DNA of 64,000 nt, taken from positions 1 to 64,000 of the forward strand of contig JBQDDG010000012.1 in the NCBI GenBank assembly GCA_052093225.1, given 5' to 3'. The notes beneath the pieces were generated by a model. It was not told where the DNA came from, did not search any database, and saw only the letters and a list, made by a program, of their open reading frames with translations. Positions 36,968 to 45,586 of this stretch are shown here, piece by piece. Source of the DNA: JB111 sp052093225. Lineage in GTDB: Bacteria; Actinomycetota; Actinomycetes; Actinomycetales; Actinomycetaceae. How positions within the stretch are numbered: position 1 is the stretch's first letter; the number at the start of each line of letters is the position of its first letter. A program made the translations under genes and the position numbers.

Positions 36968-37784
36968 CCGGCGCACCTTCCTTGTCCGGTCGGCCGGGGT
37001 CGGTCGGTGGGTGGGTCGCCGTCGGACCGGCCTCCACCGGTCGGCCGGCCGCGCCCGCGGCCTCTCGACGGCGCCGCCAGGTCACGACGTACCGCACCCC
37101 GAGCGCTCCGACGAACAGCAGCATCGCTACGATGAGCGTCGTGCCGGGCGCTACCAGCACGGCGACGACGAACGCAGCTCCCGCCAGCACCAGCGACGGC
37201 ACCTTGTCCCGCCCCCGGAAGGCGTCGAGCGTGAGCACGACGAACAGCGCGCACAGCGCGAACTCCAGCCCCTTGATCGGTGCGGTGAGCAGCTGGCCGA
37301 GCAGCACGCCGGCCAGTCCGCCGCCCACCCAGAAGCACTGCAGCGCGACCTGCAACGAGATCAGGCGCCAGCCGGTCCACGGCCCCGGCGTCGACACCGT
37401 GACCGCGTACGTCTCGTCGGTCAGCGCGTAGACGGAGTAGGCGCGCGCGAACGGGTTTCGCACCACACGCAGCGGGAACGAGAACGCGTAGAAGACGTGG
37501 CGGAAGTTGACGAGGAACACGGCCAGCGCGACGGCGGGCAGCGACGTCGTCGTCGCGATGAGGCTGACGAGCAGCAGCTCGATCGAGCCGGCGTACACGA
37601 TGAGCGACAGCGCCGGCGCGACCCACCAGTCGAGTCCGGCCTGGACCACGAGCAGGCCGAACGCGATCCCCATCGGGAACAGCCCGAGCCCCGCGGGCGC
37701 CGCGAGCCGCACGCCCGCCGTGATCTCGGTGCGCCGACCCGGCGACGCCGGTCCCGCCGTCGCGCGCCCGGTCACCCTCTTCAC
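36960..37784 (-). CDS. azlC: AzlC-family branched-chain amino acid permease
   Basis: 274 aa from GTG 37784. Hydrophobic core with PMGIAFGLLV near the N-terminus, AGSIELLLVSLIA, LVNFRHVFYAFSF and YALTDETYAV is typical of AzlC. About seven membrane spans; the last 40 residues are a charged Pro/Gly tail. With AzlD it forms an exporter for branched-chain amino acids or related compounds. The start is tentative, since the upstream 70 nt are repeats. Confidence 0.88.
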   Translation of the reverse strand: MKRVTGRATAGPASPGRRTEITAGVRLAAPAGLGLFPMGIAFGLLVVQAGLDWWVAPALSLIVYAGSIELLLVSLIATTTSLPAVALAVFLVNFRHVFYAFSFPLRVVRNPFARAYSVYALTDETYAVTVSTPGPWTGWRLISLQVALQCFWVGGGLAGVLLGQLLTAPIKGLEFALCALFVVLTLDAFRGRDKVPSLVLAGAAFVVAVLVAPGTTLIVAMLLFVGALGVRYVVTWRRRREAAGAAGRPVEAGPTATHPPTDPGRPDKEGAPDA

Positions 37785-37854
37785 GGGATCCGATGCTCCC
37801 AGCCCCGGCTCGACGTCGTCGCCCGGATCCGCGTGGTCCCGCCCCTCGGGCAGG

Positions 37855-37920
37855 CCGCAATCTCGATGGGCCCGCGCCGCACTCTCGATGGGTCCTGACC
37901 GCACTCTCGATGAAAGGGGG
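37855..37920. repeat. 22-bp tandem repeat of the CCGCACTCTCGATG word, three units
   Basis: Units begin at 37855, 37877 and 37899, each CCGCA(A/C)TCTCGATG plus 8 nt. This is the half-palindrome of the terminator family at 11870 and 36371, here as direct copies directly after the hxlR stop. It may terminate hxlR or be a decayed form of the palindrome. Confidence 0.8.
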
Positions 37921-37921
37921 G

Positions 37922-38443
37922 TCAGGGCCGGGGCTGGGAGGCCGCCGTGCGCTCGTACGCCGCCGTCAGCTCGGCGAGCACGCCGTCGGCGGGGTAGTCC
38001 TCGCCCCGCAGGTGGACGGCGCGCAGCTCGTCCATGAACCGCTCCCACATGACCGGGCCCCCTGCGAACAGGAGCTCGGCACGGACGGCGAGCTCCGGCG
38101 TCGTCGGCATCCACCGGGCGCCCCAGGCGCCGATGTGCGCGATCATCGGGACGAGCTGGATCGCCGGCTCGGTCAGGCGGTAGTCGACCTTCTGGCGGTG
38201 GGTGGGGTCGTCGTGGCGGGCGAGCAGCCCGGCGTCGACGAGCTTGGTCAGCCGCGACGCCAGCACGTTGGACGCGATGCCCTCGAGCGACCCGGCGAGG
38301 AGCTCGCGGAAGCGCCGGTTCGTGCCGAACATGAGGTCGCGCAGCAGCACCATGGACCAGCGGTCCCCGAGGAGCTCGGTGGTCATGTTGATGGGGCACC
38401 CCGACCGGCCGGGCGGCACCGGGAGCGTCTCTACCGATTGCAT
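37922..38443 (-). CDS. HxlR-family winged-helix regulator
   Basis: 173 aa from ATG 38443. CPINMTTELLGDRWSMVLLRDLMFG and FRELLAGSLEGIASNVLASRL are split over the typical HxlR helix-turn-helix; Cys16 sits at the position often used for redox or electrophile sensing. The C-terminal extension (about 115-173) is longer than in minimal HxlR proteins. Divergent from two RibD/DHFR-like reductases, with two inverted repeats in the shared promoter, so it probably controls them and itself. Confidence 0.9.
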   Translation of the reverse strand: MQSVETLPVPPGRSGCPINMTTELLGDRWSMVLLRDLMFGTNRRFRELLAGSLEGIASNVLASRLTKLVDAGLLARHDDPTHRQKVDYRLTEPAIQLVPMIAHIGAWGARWMPTTPELAVRAELLFAGGPVMWERFMDELRAVHLRGEDYPADGVLAELTAAYERTAASQPRP

Positions 38444-38488
38444 CACGCAACCAGTGTAGGTAGTCTCCGACCAGTTGCGTAGCGCAAC
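38438..38488. promoter_or_regulatory. Two TTGC-N5-GCAA operators between hxlR and the reductase genes
   Basis: TTGCATCACGCAA (38438-38450) overlaps the hxlR start codon and TTGCGTAGCGCAA (38475-38487) lies 25 nt before the divergent reductase start. Both have the same spacing, their centres are 37 bp apart and the promoter region is between them. The second extends to GTTGCG-TAG-CGCAAC. Likely HxlR-family binding sites. Confidence 0.8.
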
Positions 38489-38512
38489 CGGATCTCGACG
38501 GGGAGGACCACC

Positions 38513-39079
38513 ATGGGACGGCTCATCTACTCGATGCAGGTCTCGCTCGACGGCTACGTGCAGGACGAGGACGGCGACTTCTCCTGGGCCGCGCCCGAGG
38601 CGGACGACCACCAGGCGATGAACGACGAGATGGCCGACGTCGGCACGTACCTCATGGGCCGGCGCATGTACGAGATGATGCACGTCTGGGAGACGGACCC
38701 GTCGCTCGCAGCCGAGGGGCCGGAGGCGGCCGAGTACGCGCAGATCTGGCAGCGGGCGGACAAGATCGTCTGGTCGACGACCTTGACCGAACCCGTCACG
38801 GCGCGCACGCGGCTGAGGTCGAGCTTCGACGTCGACGAGGTGCGGGCGCTCAAGGAGTCCTCGGAGCGCGACCTGACGATCGACGGCCCGACGCTCGCGG
38901 CGCATGCGCTGCGCCACGGCCTCGTGGACGCGATCATGCCCGTCGTGTACCCGGTCGTCATCGGGCAGGGGCTGCGCTTCCTGCCGGACGTGCGGATCGA
39001 CCTCGCGCTGCGCCGGGAGAGGCGTGTGGGTCGCGGGATCGTGTTCCTCGAGTACGACGTCGTCCGCGACCGGGCCTGA
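38513..39079 (+). CDS. Dihydrofolate reductase/RibD C-terminal-like reductase 1
   Basis: 188 aa, GGGAGG 7 nt upstream. MGRLIYSMQVSLDGYV, LMGRRMYEMM, STTLTEP, and VIGQGLRFLPD fit the RibD_C/DHFR-fold family of uncharacterised NADPH reductases. First of a tandem pair (18-nt spacer). Control by the divergent HxlR protein suggests a role in responding to a reactive or toxic compound; the substrate is unknown. Confidence 0.88.
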   Translation: MGRLIYSMQVSLDGYVQDEDGDFSWAAPEADDHQAMNDEMADVGTYLMGRRMYEMMHVWETDPSLAAEGPEAAEYAQIWQRADKIVWSTTLTEPVTARTRLRSSFDVDEVRALKESSERDLTIDGPTLAAHALRHGLVDAIMPVVYPVVIGQGLRFLPDVRIDLALRRERRVGRGIVFLEYDVVRDRA

Positions 39080-39097
39080 GCAGGGAGGACGACGGCG

Positions 39098-39658
39098 ATG
39101 GGCCGGCTCATCTACTGGATGAACGTCTCGCTCGACGGCTACGTGGCCGGCCCCGACGGCTCGCTCGACTGGAACGAGCCGGGCGAGGACGTGATGGACG
39201 CGATCGACGCCGACATGGCCGACGTCGGCACCTATCTCTACGGCCGGCGCGTGTACGAGCTGATGAGCGTGTGGGAGACGGACCCCGCCTCCGTCGTGCG
39301 TTCCCAGGGCGACGCCGAGTTCGCGCGCCTCTGGCTGTCCGCCGACAAGGTCGTCTACTCCACCACGCTCGACACCGCGTCCACGACCCGTACCCGCATC
39401 GAGCGCTCCTTCCGGCCCGCGGACGTGCGCACCCTCAAGGAGTCGACGACGGCGGACCTCACGGTCAACGGCCCCACCCTCGCCGGGGAGGCACTGCGAG
39501 CGGGGCTCGTCGACGAGGTCGGGATGTACCTGTGCCCGGCGGTCGTCGGTGGCGGTCTCCGGTTCCTGCCCGACGACGTCGCGCTCGACCTGCGGCTGAC
39601 GAGCGAGCGGCGGTTCGTGGGCGGGACGATCCGGCTCAGGTACGACGTCGTGCGGTGA
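39098..39658 (+). CDS. Dihydrofolate reductase/RibD C-terminal-like reductase 2
   Basis: 186 aa, GGGAGG 12 nt upstream of the ATG. A paralogue of the preceding gene: MGRLIYWMNVSLDGYVAG, MADVGTYLYGRRVYELM and LTVNGPTLAGEALRAG align with it throughout. A tandem duplication with substantial divergence, so the two products may differ in substrate. Same promoter and operator as its partner. Confidence 0.88.
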   Translation: MGRLIYWMNVSLDGYVAGPDGSLDWNEPGEDVMDAIDADMADVGTYLYGRRVYELMSVWETDPASVVRSQGDAEFARLWLSADKVVYSTTLDTASTTRTRIERSFRPADVRTLKESTTADLTVNGPTLAGEALRAGLVDEVGMYLCPAVVGGGLRFLPDDVALDLRLTSERRFVGGTIRLRYDVVR

Positions 39659-39696
39659 GCTCTGGGTGCGGGTGCCACCTGTGGTGCCTGTTCCGT

Positions 39697-39765
39697 CGAG
39701 GCCACGGGGTGTGTGTCGAGAACACCGACGAGGGCGGTGGCCTCGTGACAGAACCCGTGGCCTCG
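39697..39765. repeat. 69-nt CGAG/CTCG palindromic element, copy A3
   Basis: Ends CGAGGCCACGGG and CCCGTGGCCTCG pair perfectly over 12 bp; the centre CACCGACGAGGGCGGTGG is identical to A1 and A2. Pair 5/65 is G-C here and A-T in A2. It lies between reductase 2 and the quinone reductase gene, 38 nt after the stop. Confidence 0.9.
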
Positions 39766-39880
39766 ACGACGACCGCGATGACGCCTCGGCCATCCCGCCC
39801 GTGCGCCCGATCCTGCCCCGCCCAGCTGGCGAGTCACGGCCCCATGGAATGTCTCGTGGGGCACACCCGTTGTCGGCGGC

Positions 39881-40813
39881 ATGAAGGTCATCGGATTGCA
39901 GACAACCGGCGGACCCGACGTGCTCGAGGTGATCGAGCGCCCTGACCCGACGCCCGGCGAGGGTGAGCTGCTCGTGCGGGTCAACGCCGCCGCCGTCAAC
40001 CCCACCGACACCACCAGGCGCGCAGGTACGTCCCGGCGCGCGGCCGGCGACCCGCCGATCGTGCCGGGCATGGACGTCGCGGGCGTGCTGGAGGAGATCG
40101 GGCCGGACACGCAGACGCCGCTCAAGGTCGGTGACCGCGTGATGGCGATCGTCGTCCCGGACGGCGCGTACGGCGCCTACTCGGAGAAGGTCGCGCTGCC
40201 GGCGGGCTCCGTCGTCGCGGCGCCGCGGGAGACCAGCCACGCCGAGGCCGCCACTCTCCCGATGAACGGTCTCACCGCGCGCCTCGCTCTCGACACGCTC
40301 GGACTGCCGAAGGGCTCCGTCCTCGCGGTCTCGGGCGCGGCCGGCGCGATGGGCGGCTACGCGGTCCAGCTGGCGAAGGTGGACGGGCTGACCGTCGTCG
40401 CCGACGCGGCCGAGAAGGACGAGGAGCTCGTCAAGGAGCTGGGCGCCGACGTCGTGCTCCCGCGCGGCGACGACTTCGCCGACCGTGTGCGCGAGCAGTA
40501 CCCCGACGGCGTGGACGGCGCCGTCGACGGGGCGCTCCTCGACGACGCGCTCGTGCCGGCCGTGAAGGACGGCGCCACGATCGTCACCGTGCGCGGCTAC
40601 GACGAGCCCGCCGACCGGGGCGTGACCTTCGCGCCGATCTTCGTCGGCACCTACGCCGAGGAGCGGGCCAAGCTCGACACGCTGCGCAAGCAGGCCGAGA
40701 GTGGGGCGGTCACGCTGCGGGTGGCCGAGATCCTGCCGAAGGACGAGGCGCCCGAGGCCCACCGCAAGCTCGAGGCGGGCGGGGTGCGCGGGCGGATCAT
40801 TCTGGCGTTCTAG
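39881..40813 (+). CDS. NADPH:quinone oxidoreductase-like MDR enzyme
   Basis: 310 aa. GroES-like N-terminal domain (AAAVNPTDTTRRAG, PGMDVAGVLEEIG, VGDRVMAIV) and a Rossmann domain with VSGAAGAMGGYAVQLAK; no structural-zinc cysteines. A zinc-independent quinone or enone reductase of the medium-chain family. It is co-directional with the two RibD-like reductases 220 nt upstream and could belong to the same electrophile response; this is inference. Confidence 0.88.
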   Translation: MKVIGLQTTGGPDVLEVIERPDPTPGEGELLVRVNAAAVNPTDTTRRAGTSRRAAGDPPIVPGMDVAGVLEEIGPDTQTPLKVGDRVMAIVVPDGAYGAYSEKVALPAGSVVAAPRETSHAEAATLPMNGLTARLALDTLGLPKGSVLAVSGAAGAMGGYAVQLAKVDGLTVVADAAEKDEELVKELGADVVLPRGDDFADRVREQYPDGVDGAVDGALLDDALVPAVKDGATIVTVRGYDEPADRGVTFAPIFVGTYAEERAKLDTLRKQAESGAVTLRVAEILPKDEAPEAHRKLEAGGVRGRIILAF

Positions 40814-40913
40814 CCGGGCGATCGGGCGCCCCGATCCGCACGTCGCGAAACTCCAATTCCACGATGTGGATGACAGGTATCCTTCGACGGCGAGACATCC
40901 GTAGGCTGGCGGC

Positions 40914-40973
40914 GTGGCGGTCGGCCGCGGCGTCGGGCCGGTGCCGCCGACCCGCGCGCGTCCACCGAGCTAG
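40914..40973 (+). CDS. Possible leaderless 19-aa upstream ORF of glcB
   Basis: TAGGCT at 40902-40907 is a good -10 and ends 6 nt before a GTG, the spacing seen at leaderless genes in this window. That GTG opens a 19-codon frame (Pro/Arg/Gly/Val-rich) whose TAG stop overlaps the AGGAG ribosome site of glcB. Translation of the leader would pass directly through the glcB start region. Evidence is positional only. Confidence 0.4.
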   Translation: MAVGRGVGPVPPTRARPPS

Positions 40974-40984
40974 GAGCCACCGAG

Positions 40985-43195
40985 ATGACCACGACCGACC
41001 AGCCCACCGGCGTGACCGGACCCGGCGACCGGGTCGAGCGGGCGGGGCTCGACGTCTACGCACCGCTCGCAGGTTTCGTCGAGGACGAGGCGCTGGCCGG
41101 CACTGGCATCGACGCCGACGCCTTCTGGAGCGGCCTCGCCTCGATCATCGCGAACCTCACCCCCGAGAACCGCCGCCTCCTCGCCGTCCGCGACGAGCTG
41201 CAGGAGCAGATCGACCGGTACCACCGCGACCGGCCCGGCCAGCCGGACCCGGACGCGTACAAGGAGTTCCTCACCGAGATCGGGTACCTCGTCCCGGAGC
41301 CGGGCGACTTCCAGGTCACGACGACGAACGTCGACACCGAGGTCGCCGACGTCGCCGGCCCGCAGCTCGTCGTGCCGCTGCTCAACGCGCGCTTCGCCAT
41401 CAACGCCGCCAACGCCCGCTGGGGCTCCCTGTACGACGCCCTCTACGGCACCGACGCCATCTCCGACGAGGGCGACCTCGCGCGCGGAAGCGAGTACAAC
41501 ACGGTGCGCGGGGCCGAGGTCGTCGCGCGCGGCCGGACGATCCTCGACCGGGCAGCGCCGCTCGCCGCGGGGTCGCACGCCGATGCCACGCGCTACCACG
41601 TCGACGGCGGGACGCTGCGGGTCGACCTCGAGGACGGCCGGGCGACGGGGCTCGCCGAGCCGGACGGTCTCGCCGGCTACACGGGCGACGCCGGGGCGCC
41701 GGACCGCGTGCTGCTGCGGCGCAACGGGCTGCACCTGGAGATCGTCGTCGACGCGTCGGGGGCGATCGGCGCCACGGACGCCGCCGGCGTGCAGGACGTC
41801 GTCGTCGAGTCCGCGATCACCACGATCATGGACCTCGAGGACGCGGTCGCCGCCGTCGTGCCCGGGGACAAGGTGGTCGGCTACCGGAACTGGCGCGGCC
41901 TGGTGAGCGGGACGCTCAGCGAGGAGGTCACCAAGGACGGCCGCACCTTCACGCGCGTGCTCAGCGAGGATCGCGAGTACACGGGACCGGACGGTGGGCG
42001 CGTCGTCCTGCCGGGGCGCTCGCTCATGTGGATCCGCAACGTCGGGCACCTCATGCGCACCGAGGCGGTACGCGACGAGAACGGCGAGGACGTCTTCGAG
42101 GGCATCCTCGACGCCGTCATGACCTCGCTCGGCAACCTCCCCGACCTCGCCGGTGAGCGCGCCGGCACGAACTCGCGCGAGGGGTCGATCTACATCGTCA
42201 AGCCGAAGATGCACGGGCCAGACGAGGTCGCTTTCGCCACCGAGCTGTTCACCCGCGTGGAGGGGCTGCTCGGGCTCGAGCACGGCACCATCAAGATGGG
42301 CATCATGGACGAGGAGCGGCGGACCACCGTGAATCTCCGCGCCGCGATCGCCGAGGCGAGCGACCGGGTCGCGTTCATCAACACCGGCTTCCTCGATCGC
42401 ACGGGCGACGAGATCCACACCTCCCTGCAGGCCGGCCCCGTGCTGCCGAAGGGGGAGATGAAGGCGCAGCCGTTCATGCAGGCCTACGAGACGTCGAACG
42501 TCGACGCCGGCCTGGGTGCCGGTTTCTCCGGGCGCGCGCAGATCGGCAAGGGGATGTGGGCGATGCCCGACCTCATGGCCGACATGCTCGAGCAGAAGAT
42601 CGCCCACCCGCGGACCGGCGCGAACACGGCCTGGGTCCCGTCGCCGACCGCCGCGACCCTGCACGCTCTGCACTACCTCGAGGTCGACGTCGCCGCCGTG
42701 CGCGAGGAGATCGTCGGGCGCGAGCCGCAGAGCGTGGACCCGATCCTCGTGCCGCCGCTGCTCGACCGCGAGCTGAGCGCCGAGGAGGTTGCCTCCGAGG
42801 TCGACAACAACGTGCAGTCGATCCTCGGGTACGTCGTGCGGTGGATCGACCAGGGCGTCGGGAGCTCGAAGGTGCCCGACATCCACGGGGTCGCGCTCAT
42901 GGAGGACCGTGCGACGCTGCGGATCTCCAGCCAGCTGCTGGCGAACTGGCTGCTGCACGGCGTGACCACCGCGGACCAGGTCGACGACTCTCTGCGGCGG
43001 CTGTCCGCGGTGGTCGACGAGCAGAATGCCGGGGACCCGAACTACGAGTCGCTCATCGGCGACGGCGGTCCGGGTGTGGCCTACCGCGCGGCGCGGGCGC
43101 TGATCGTCGAGGGCGCGGCGCAGCCCAGCGGCTACACGGAGCCGATCCTGCACCGCATGCGCCGAGAGAAGCTGGGAGCGGCGCCGCAGGGCTGA
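40985..43195 (+). CDS. glcB: Malate synthase G
   Basis: 736 aa, typical for the G isoform. AGGAG lies 8 nt before the ATG. VPLLNARFAINAANARWGSLYDALYGTDA, ESAITTIMDLEDAVAAV, GRSLMWIRNVGHLM and the late GFSGRAQIGKGMWAMPD are hallmark blocks, split across the chain. It condenses glyoxylate and acetyl-CoA to malate; with the beta-oxidation genes at 52-60 kb it allows growth on fatty acids or acetate if isocitrate lyase is present elsewhere. Confidence 0.97.
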   Translation: MTTTDQPTGVTGPGDRVERAGLDVYAPLAGFVEDEALAGTGIDADAFWSGLASIIANLTPENRRLLAVRDELQEQIDRYHRDRPGQPDPDAYKEFLTEIGYLVPEPGDFQVTTTNVDTEVADVAGPQLVVPLLNARFAINAANARWGSLYDALYGTDAISDEGDLARGSEYNTVRGAEVVARGRTILDRAAPLAAGSHADATRYHVDGGTLRVDLEDGRATGLAEPDGLAGYTGDAGAPDRVLLRRNGLHLEIVVDASGAIGATDAAGVQDVVVESAITTIMDLEDAVAAVVPGDKVVGYRNWRGLVSGTLSEEVTKDGRTFTRVLSEDREYTGPDGGRVVLPGRSLMWIRNVGHLMRTEAVRDENGEDVFEGILDAVMTSLGNLPDLAGERAGTNSREGSIYIVKPKMHGPDEVAFATELFTRVEGLLGLEHGTIKMGIMDEERRTTVNLRAAIAEASDRVAFINTGFLDRTGDEIHTSLQAGPVLPKGEMKAQPFMQAYETSNVDAGLGAGFSGRAQIGKGMWAMPDLMADMLEQKIAHPRTGANTAWVPSPTAATLHALHYLEVDVAAVREEIVGREPQSVDPILVPPLLDRELSAEEVASEVDNNVQSILGYVVRWIDQGVGSSKVPDIHGVALMEDRATLRISSQLLANWLLHGVTTADQVDDSLRRLSAVVDEQNAGDPNYESLIGDGGPGVAYRAARALIVEGAAQPSGYTEPILHRMRREKLGAAPQG

Positions 43196-43450
43196 GGGTC
43201 TGTTCCGGGTCTACGCCCGGTCTCCGCCGATATCCGCGGGTCTGTGCTCACTCTCAGCCGGTCTGTGCCAGGTCTCTGCGGGTCTGTGCCCACTCTCAGC
43301 CGGTCTGTGCCCGGTCTCTGCCGGTATCCGCGGGTCTCCGCGGGTCTGTGCTCACTCTCAGCCGGTCTGTGCCCACTCTCAGCCGGTCTCCGCGGGTCTC
43401 CGCGGGTCTCCGCGGGTCTGTGCCCACTCTCAGCCGGTCTGTGCCAGGCC
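43196..43450. repeat. Degenerate tandem array with five copies of a 21-bp unit
   Basis: GGTCTGTGCYCACTCTCAGCC occurs at 43239, 43281, 43343, 43364 and 43415, interspersed with GGTCTCCGCGG and GGTCTGTGCC words. The array directly follows the glcB stop in the 388-nt convergent spacer. The unit spacing is irregular (21, 42, 51, 62 nt), unlike a CRISPR. No conserved reading frame. Confidence 0.85.
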
Positions 43451-43457
43451 TGCGCGA

Positions 43458-43526
43458 CGAGAGGATGGGGTGTGTATCGAGACGATGCCCCGAGGGCGTT
43501 GGGTCGATACACACCCCATCCTCTCG
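43458..43526. repeat. 69-nt CGAG/CTCG palindromic element, copy B1
   Basis: The most regular copy: positions 1-23 pair perfectly with 47-69. The inner loop region has ATGCCC and GGGCGTT separated by CGA. It lies between convergent glcB and the ABC-F gene, just after the tandem array, and could terminate both. Confidence 0.92.
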
Positions 43527-43583
43527 ATGGATCTGGGGGGGGGGCGACGGGGCCCGCCCGGAGCGCGCGGCAGGCCGGTCGGC

Positions 43584-45473
43584 CTACCTCTGTTCCGTGA
43601 CCCGCCCCGTCTCCATGTGCCAGCGCCGTGTCGCGCGCACGCCCGCGAGCATCCGGCGATCGTGTGTCACGAGCAGCACGGTCCCGCCGAACGAGTCCAC
43701 GGCCTGCTCGAGCTGCTCGACGGCGGGCAGGTCGAGGTGGTTCGTGGGCTCGTCGAGCACCAGCAGGTTGACGCCGCGCGCCTGCAGCAGCGCGAGCGCG
43801 GCGCGGGTGCGCTCGCCCGGTGACAGGGAGGCCGCGGGGCGCGTGGCCCGGTCGCCGGCGAGCCCGAACTTCGCCAGCAGCGTGCGGGACTCCTCGGGCT
43901 CCAGCGAGGACGCGTCGGCGAACGCCCTGGCCAGAGGCTCGTCCACGTCGAACGCGTGGCGCGCCTGGTCAACTTCCCCGACGACGACGCCCGCCCCCAG
44001 CGACGCTCGTCCGGCGTCGGGGGCGAGACGCCCGAGCAGCAGGGCGAGCAGTGTCGACTTGCCCGACGCGTTCGCGCCCGTGAGCACCACGCGGTCGCCC
44101 CAGGAGATCTCGGCCGTCACCGGCCCCAGCGTGAAGGTGCCGCGATCCGCGGCGCCCGCGGCGTCGTCGTCGGGCCGATCTGCGTTCCGCCCGCCGAGCG
44201 TGACGACGGCGTCGTCGAGGGTGGCGACCACAGTGCCCGAGCGCGGCGCCTCGGCCACGCTCATCCGCAGCTCCCACTCCTTGCGGGGCTCGGGCACCTC
44301 CTCGAGGCGTTCGATCGCGCGCTCGGTCTGCGAGATCTTGCCCGCGAGCTTCTCGGTCCGCGCCTTGGCGGCATGAATGATGTGCTTGTCGCCGTCGGTG
44401 GCCTTCTTCCGCGCATTGCGGATGCCGATCGACGTCCATTCCTTCTGCCGCTGGTGGCGGGCCCTGAGGGTGTCGACCCTGTCGGCGTACTCGTCGTGGG
44501 CCTCGCGGGCGCGCCGGCGGGCCCGCGCGCGCTCCTCCAGGTAGGAGTCGTAGCCGCCGTCGTAGACGTTGACCTGCTGCTGCGGGGCGTCGATCTCGAC
44601 GATGCCGGTGGTCGTGCGGGCGAGGAACTCGCGGTCATGACTGACGACGACGATGCCCTGCCGCGCGCCCGCGACGAACTGCTCGAGCTGCTCGAGGCCG
44701 GCGAGGTCGAGGTCGTTGGTCGGTTCGTCGAGCAGAAGGATGTCGTAACGCTGCAGGAGGAGCACCGCGAGAGAGGCGCGGGCCGCCTCGCCGCCGGAGA
44801 GCGAGGTGGTCTCCGCATCGAGGCCGGCGCCGAGGCCGAGCCGGGTGACAATCTCGTCCGTGCGTTCGCCCAGGTCGGCCCCGCCCAGGCCGAGCCATCT
44901 GTCGAGCGCGACGGCGTAGCGGTCCTCCTGCGCGCGTCCGGCGCCGCTCTCCGCAAGAGCGGCCGCGGCGTCGTTCATCTCGAGCTCAGCGGCGGCGACT
45001 CCGGTGCGCCGGGCGATCATCTGGGAGAGGGTCTCACCCGGACGACGGTCCGGCTCCTGCGTGAGGAGGCCGGCGCTCGCCGTCGGGGGAGTGAGCAGGA
45101 CCTGCCCCTCGATCTCGGGCTCGGCGGCGGGACCGCCCGGGGTGCTCCCCACCTGTGCCCCGTGTGCCGCCGTGGCGGAGCCGGGAGAAGCCGCAGGGTG
45201 CCCAGCCCTCCCCGCGGCGTCGTGTCCCTCGGGCGCGGGGTGACCCGTCGTCGCATCGTCGGCGGTGGGTGCGGGGCCTTCGCCGTCGGCTCGAGGCGCG
45301 GTGCCGTCGGCGTCGGCTGCCGCGAGGATCGAGAGCAGCGTGGACTTGCCGGCACCGTTCGGCCCGACGAGGCCCCACACGTCGCCGTCGACGACAGTGA
45401 GCCCGAGGCCCGCGAACAGCTCGCGCTCACCTCGGGCGGCGCGCAGGTCGACGGTGCGAAGAGTGGCGGGCAT
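43584..45473 (-). CDS. ABC-F family ATPase (ribosome-acting type)
   Basis: 629 aa from ATG 45473. Two nucleotide-binding domains: GPNGAGKST, LSGGEAARA and LLLDEPTNDLD, then GANASGKST, LSPGERTRA and LVLDEPTNHLD, joined by a charged linker (EERARARRRAREAHDEY). No membrane segments. Such proteins act on ribosomes in translation or antibiotic resistance. An Ala/Gly/Pro-rich insert of about 60 residues follows the first Walker A. TACCGT (minus strand 45485-45480) ends 6 nt before the ATG, so it is probably leaderless. Confidence 0.9.
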   Translation of the reverse strand: MPATLRTVDLRAARGERELFAGLGLTVVDGDVWGLVGPNGAGKSTLLSILAAADADGTAPRADGEGPAPTADDATTGHPAPEGHDAAGRAGHPAASPGSATAAHGAQVGSTPGGPAAEPEIEGQVLLTPPTASAGLLTQEPDRRPGETLSQMIARRTGVAAAELEMNDAAAALAESGAGRAQEDRYAVALDRWLGLGGADLGERTDEIVTRLGLGAGLDAETTSLSGGEAARASLAVLLLQRYDILLLDEPTNDLDLAGLEQLEQFVAGARQGIVVVSHDREFLARTTTGIVEIDAPQQQVNVYDGGYDSYLEERARARRRAREAHDEYADRVDTLRARHQRQKEWTSIGIRNARKKATDGDKHIIHAAKARTEKLAGKISQTERAIERLEEVPEPRKEWELRMSVAEAPRSGTVVATLDDAVVTLGGRNADRPDDDAAGAADRGTFTLGPVTAEISWGDRVVLTGANASGKSTLLALLLGRLAPDAGRASLGAGVVVGEVDQARHAFDVDEPLARAFADASSLEPEESRTLLAKFGLAGDRATRPAASLSPGERTRAALALLQARGVNLLVLDEPTNHLDLPAVEQLEQAVDSFGGTVLLVTHDRRMLAGVRATRRWHMETGRVTEQR

Positions 45474-45586
45474 GGGGCAACGGTAGGTCGGCGCGAGGCT
45501 GCGGGCCGACCTCTTTGCGCGAGCAAGGCGGCCGAGGGCCCGCGCGGTGCCCGGAGCTGCGCCCCGCGGCCGCACGCGAGCACCGC

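Noticed and set aside
43196..43450. Possible CRISPR array
   Set aside because: Units are 21 bp, spaced irregularly (two are directly adjacent), spacers are made of the same words, and no cas gene is present.
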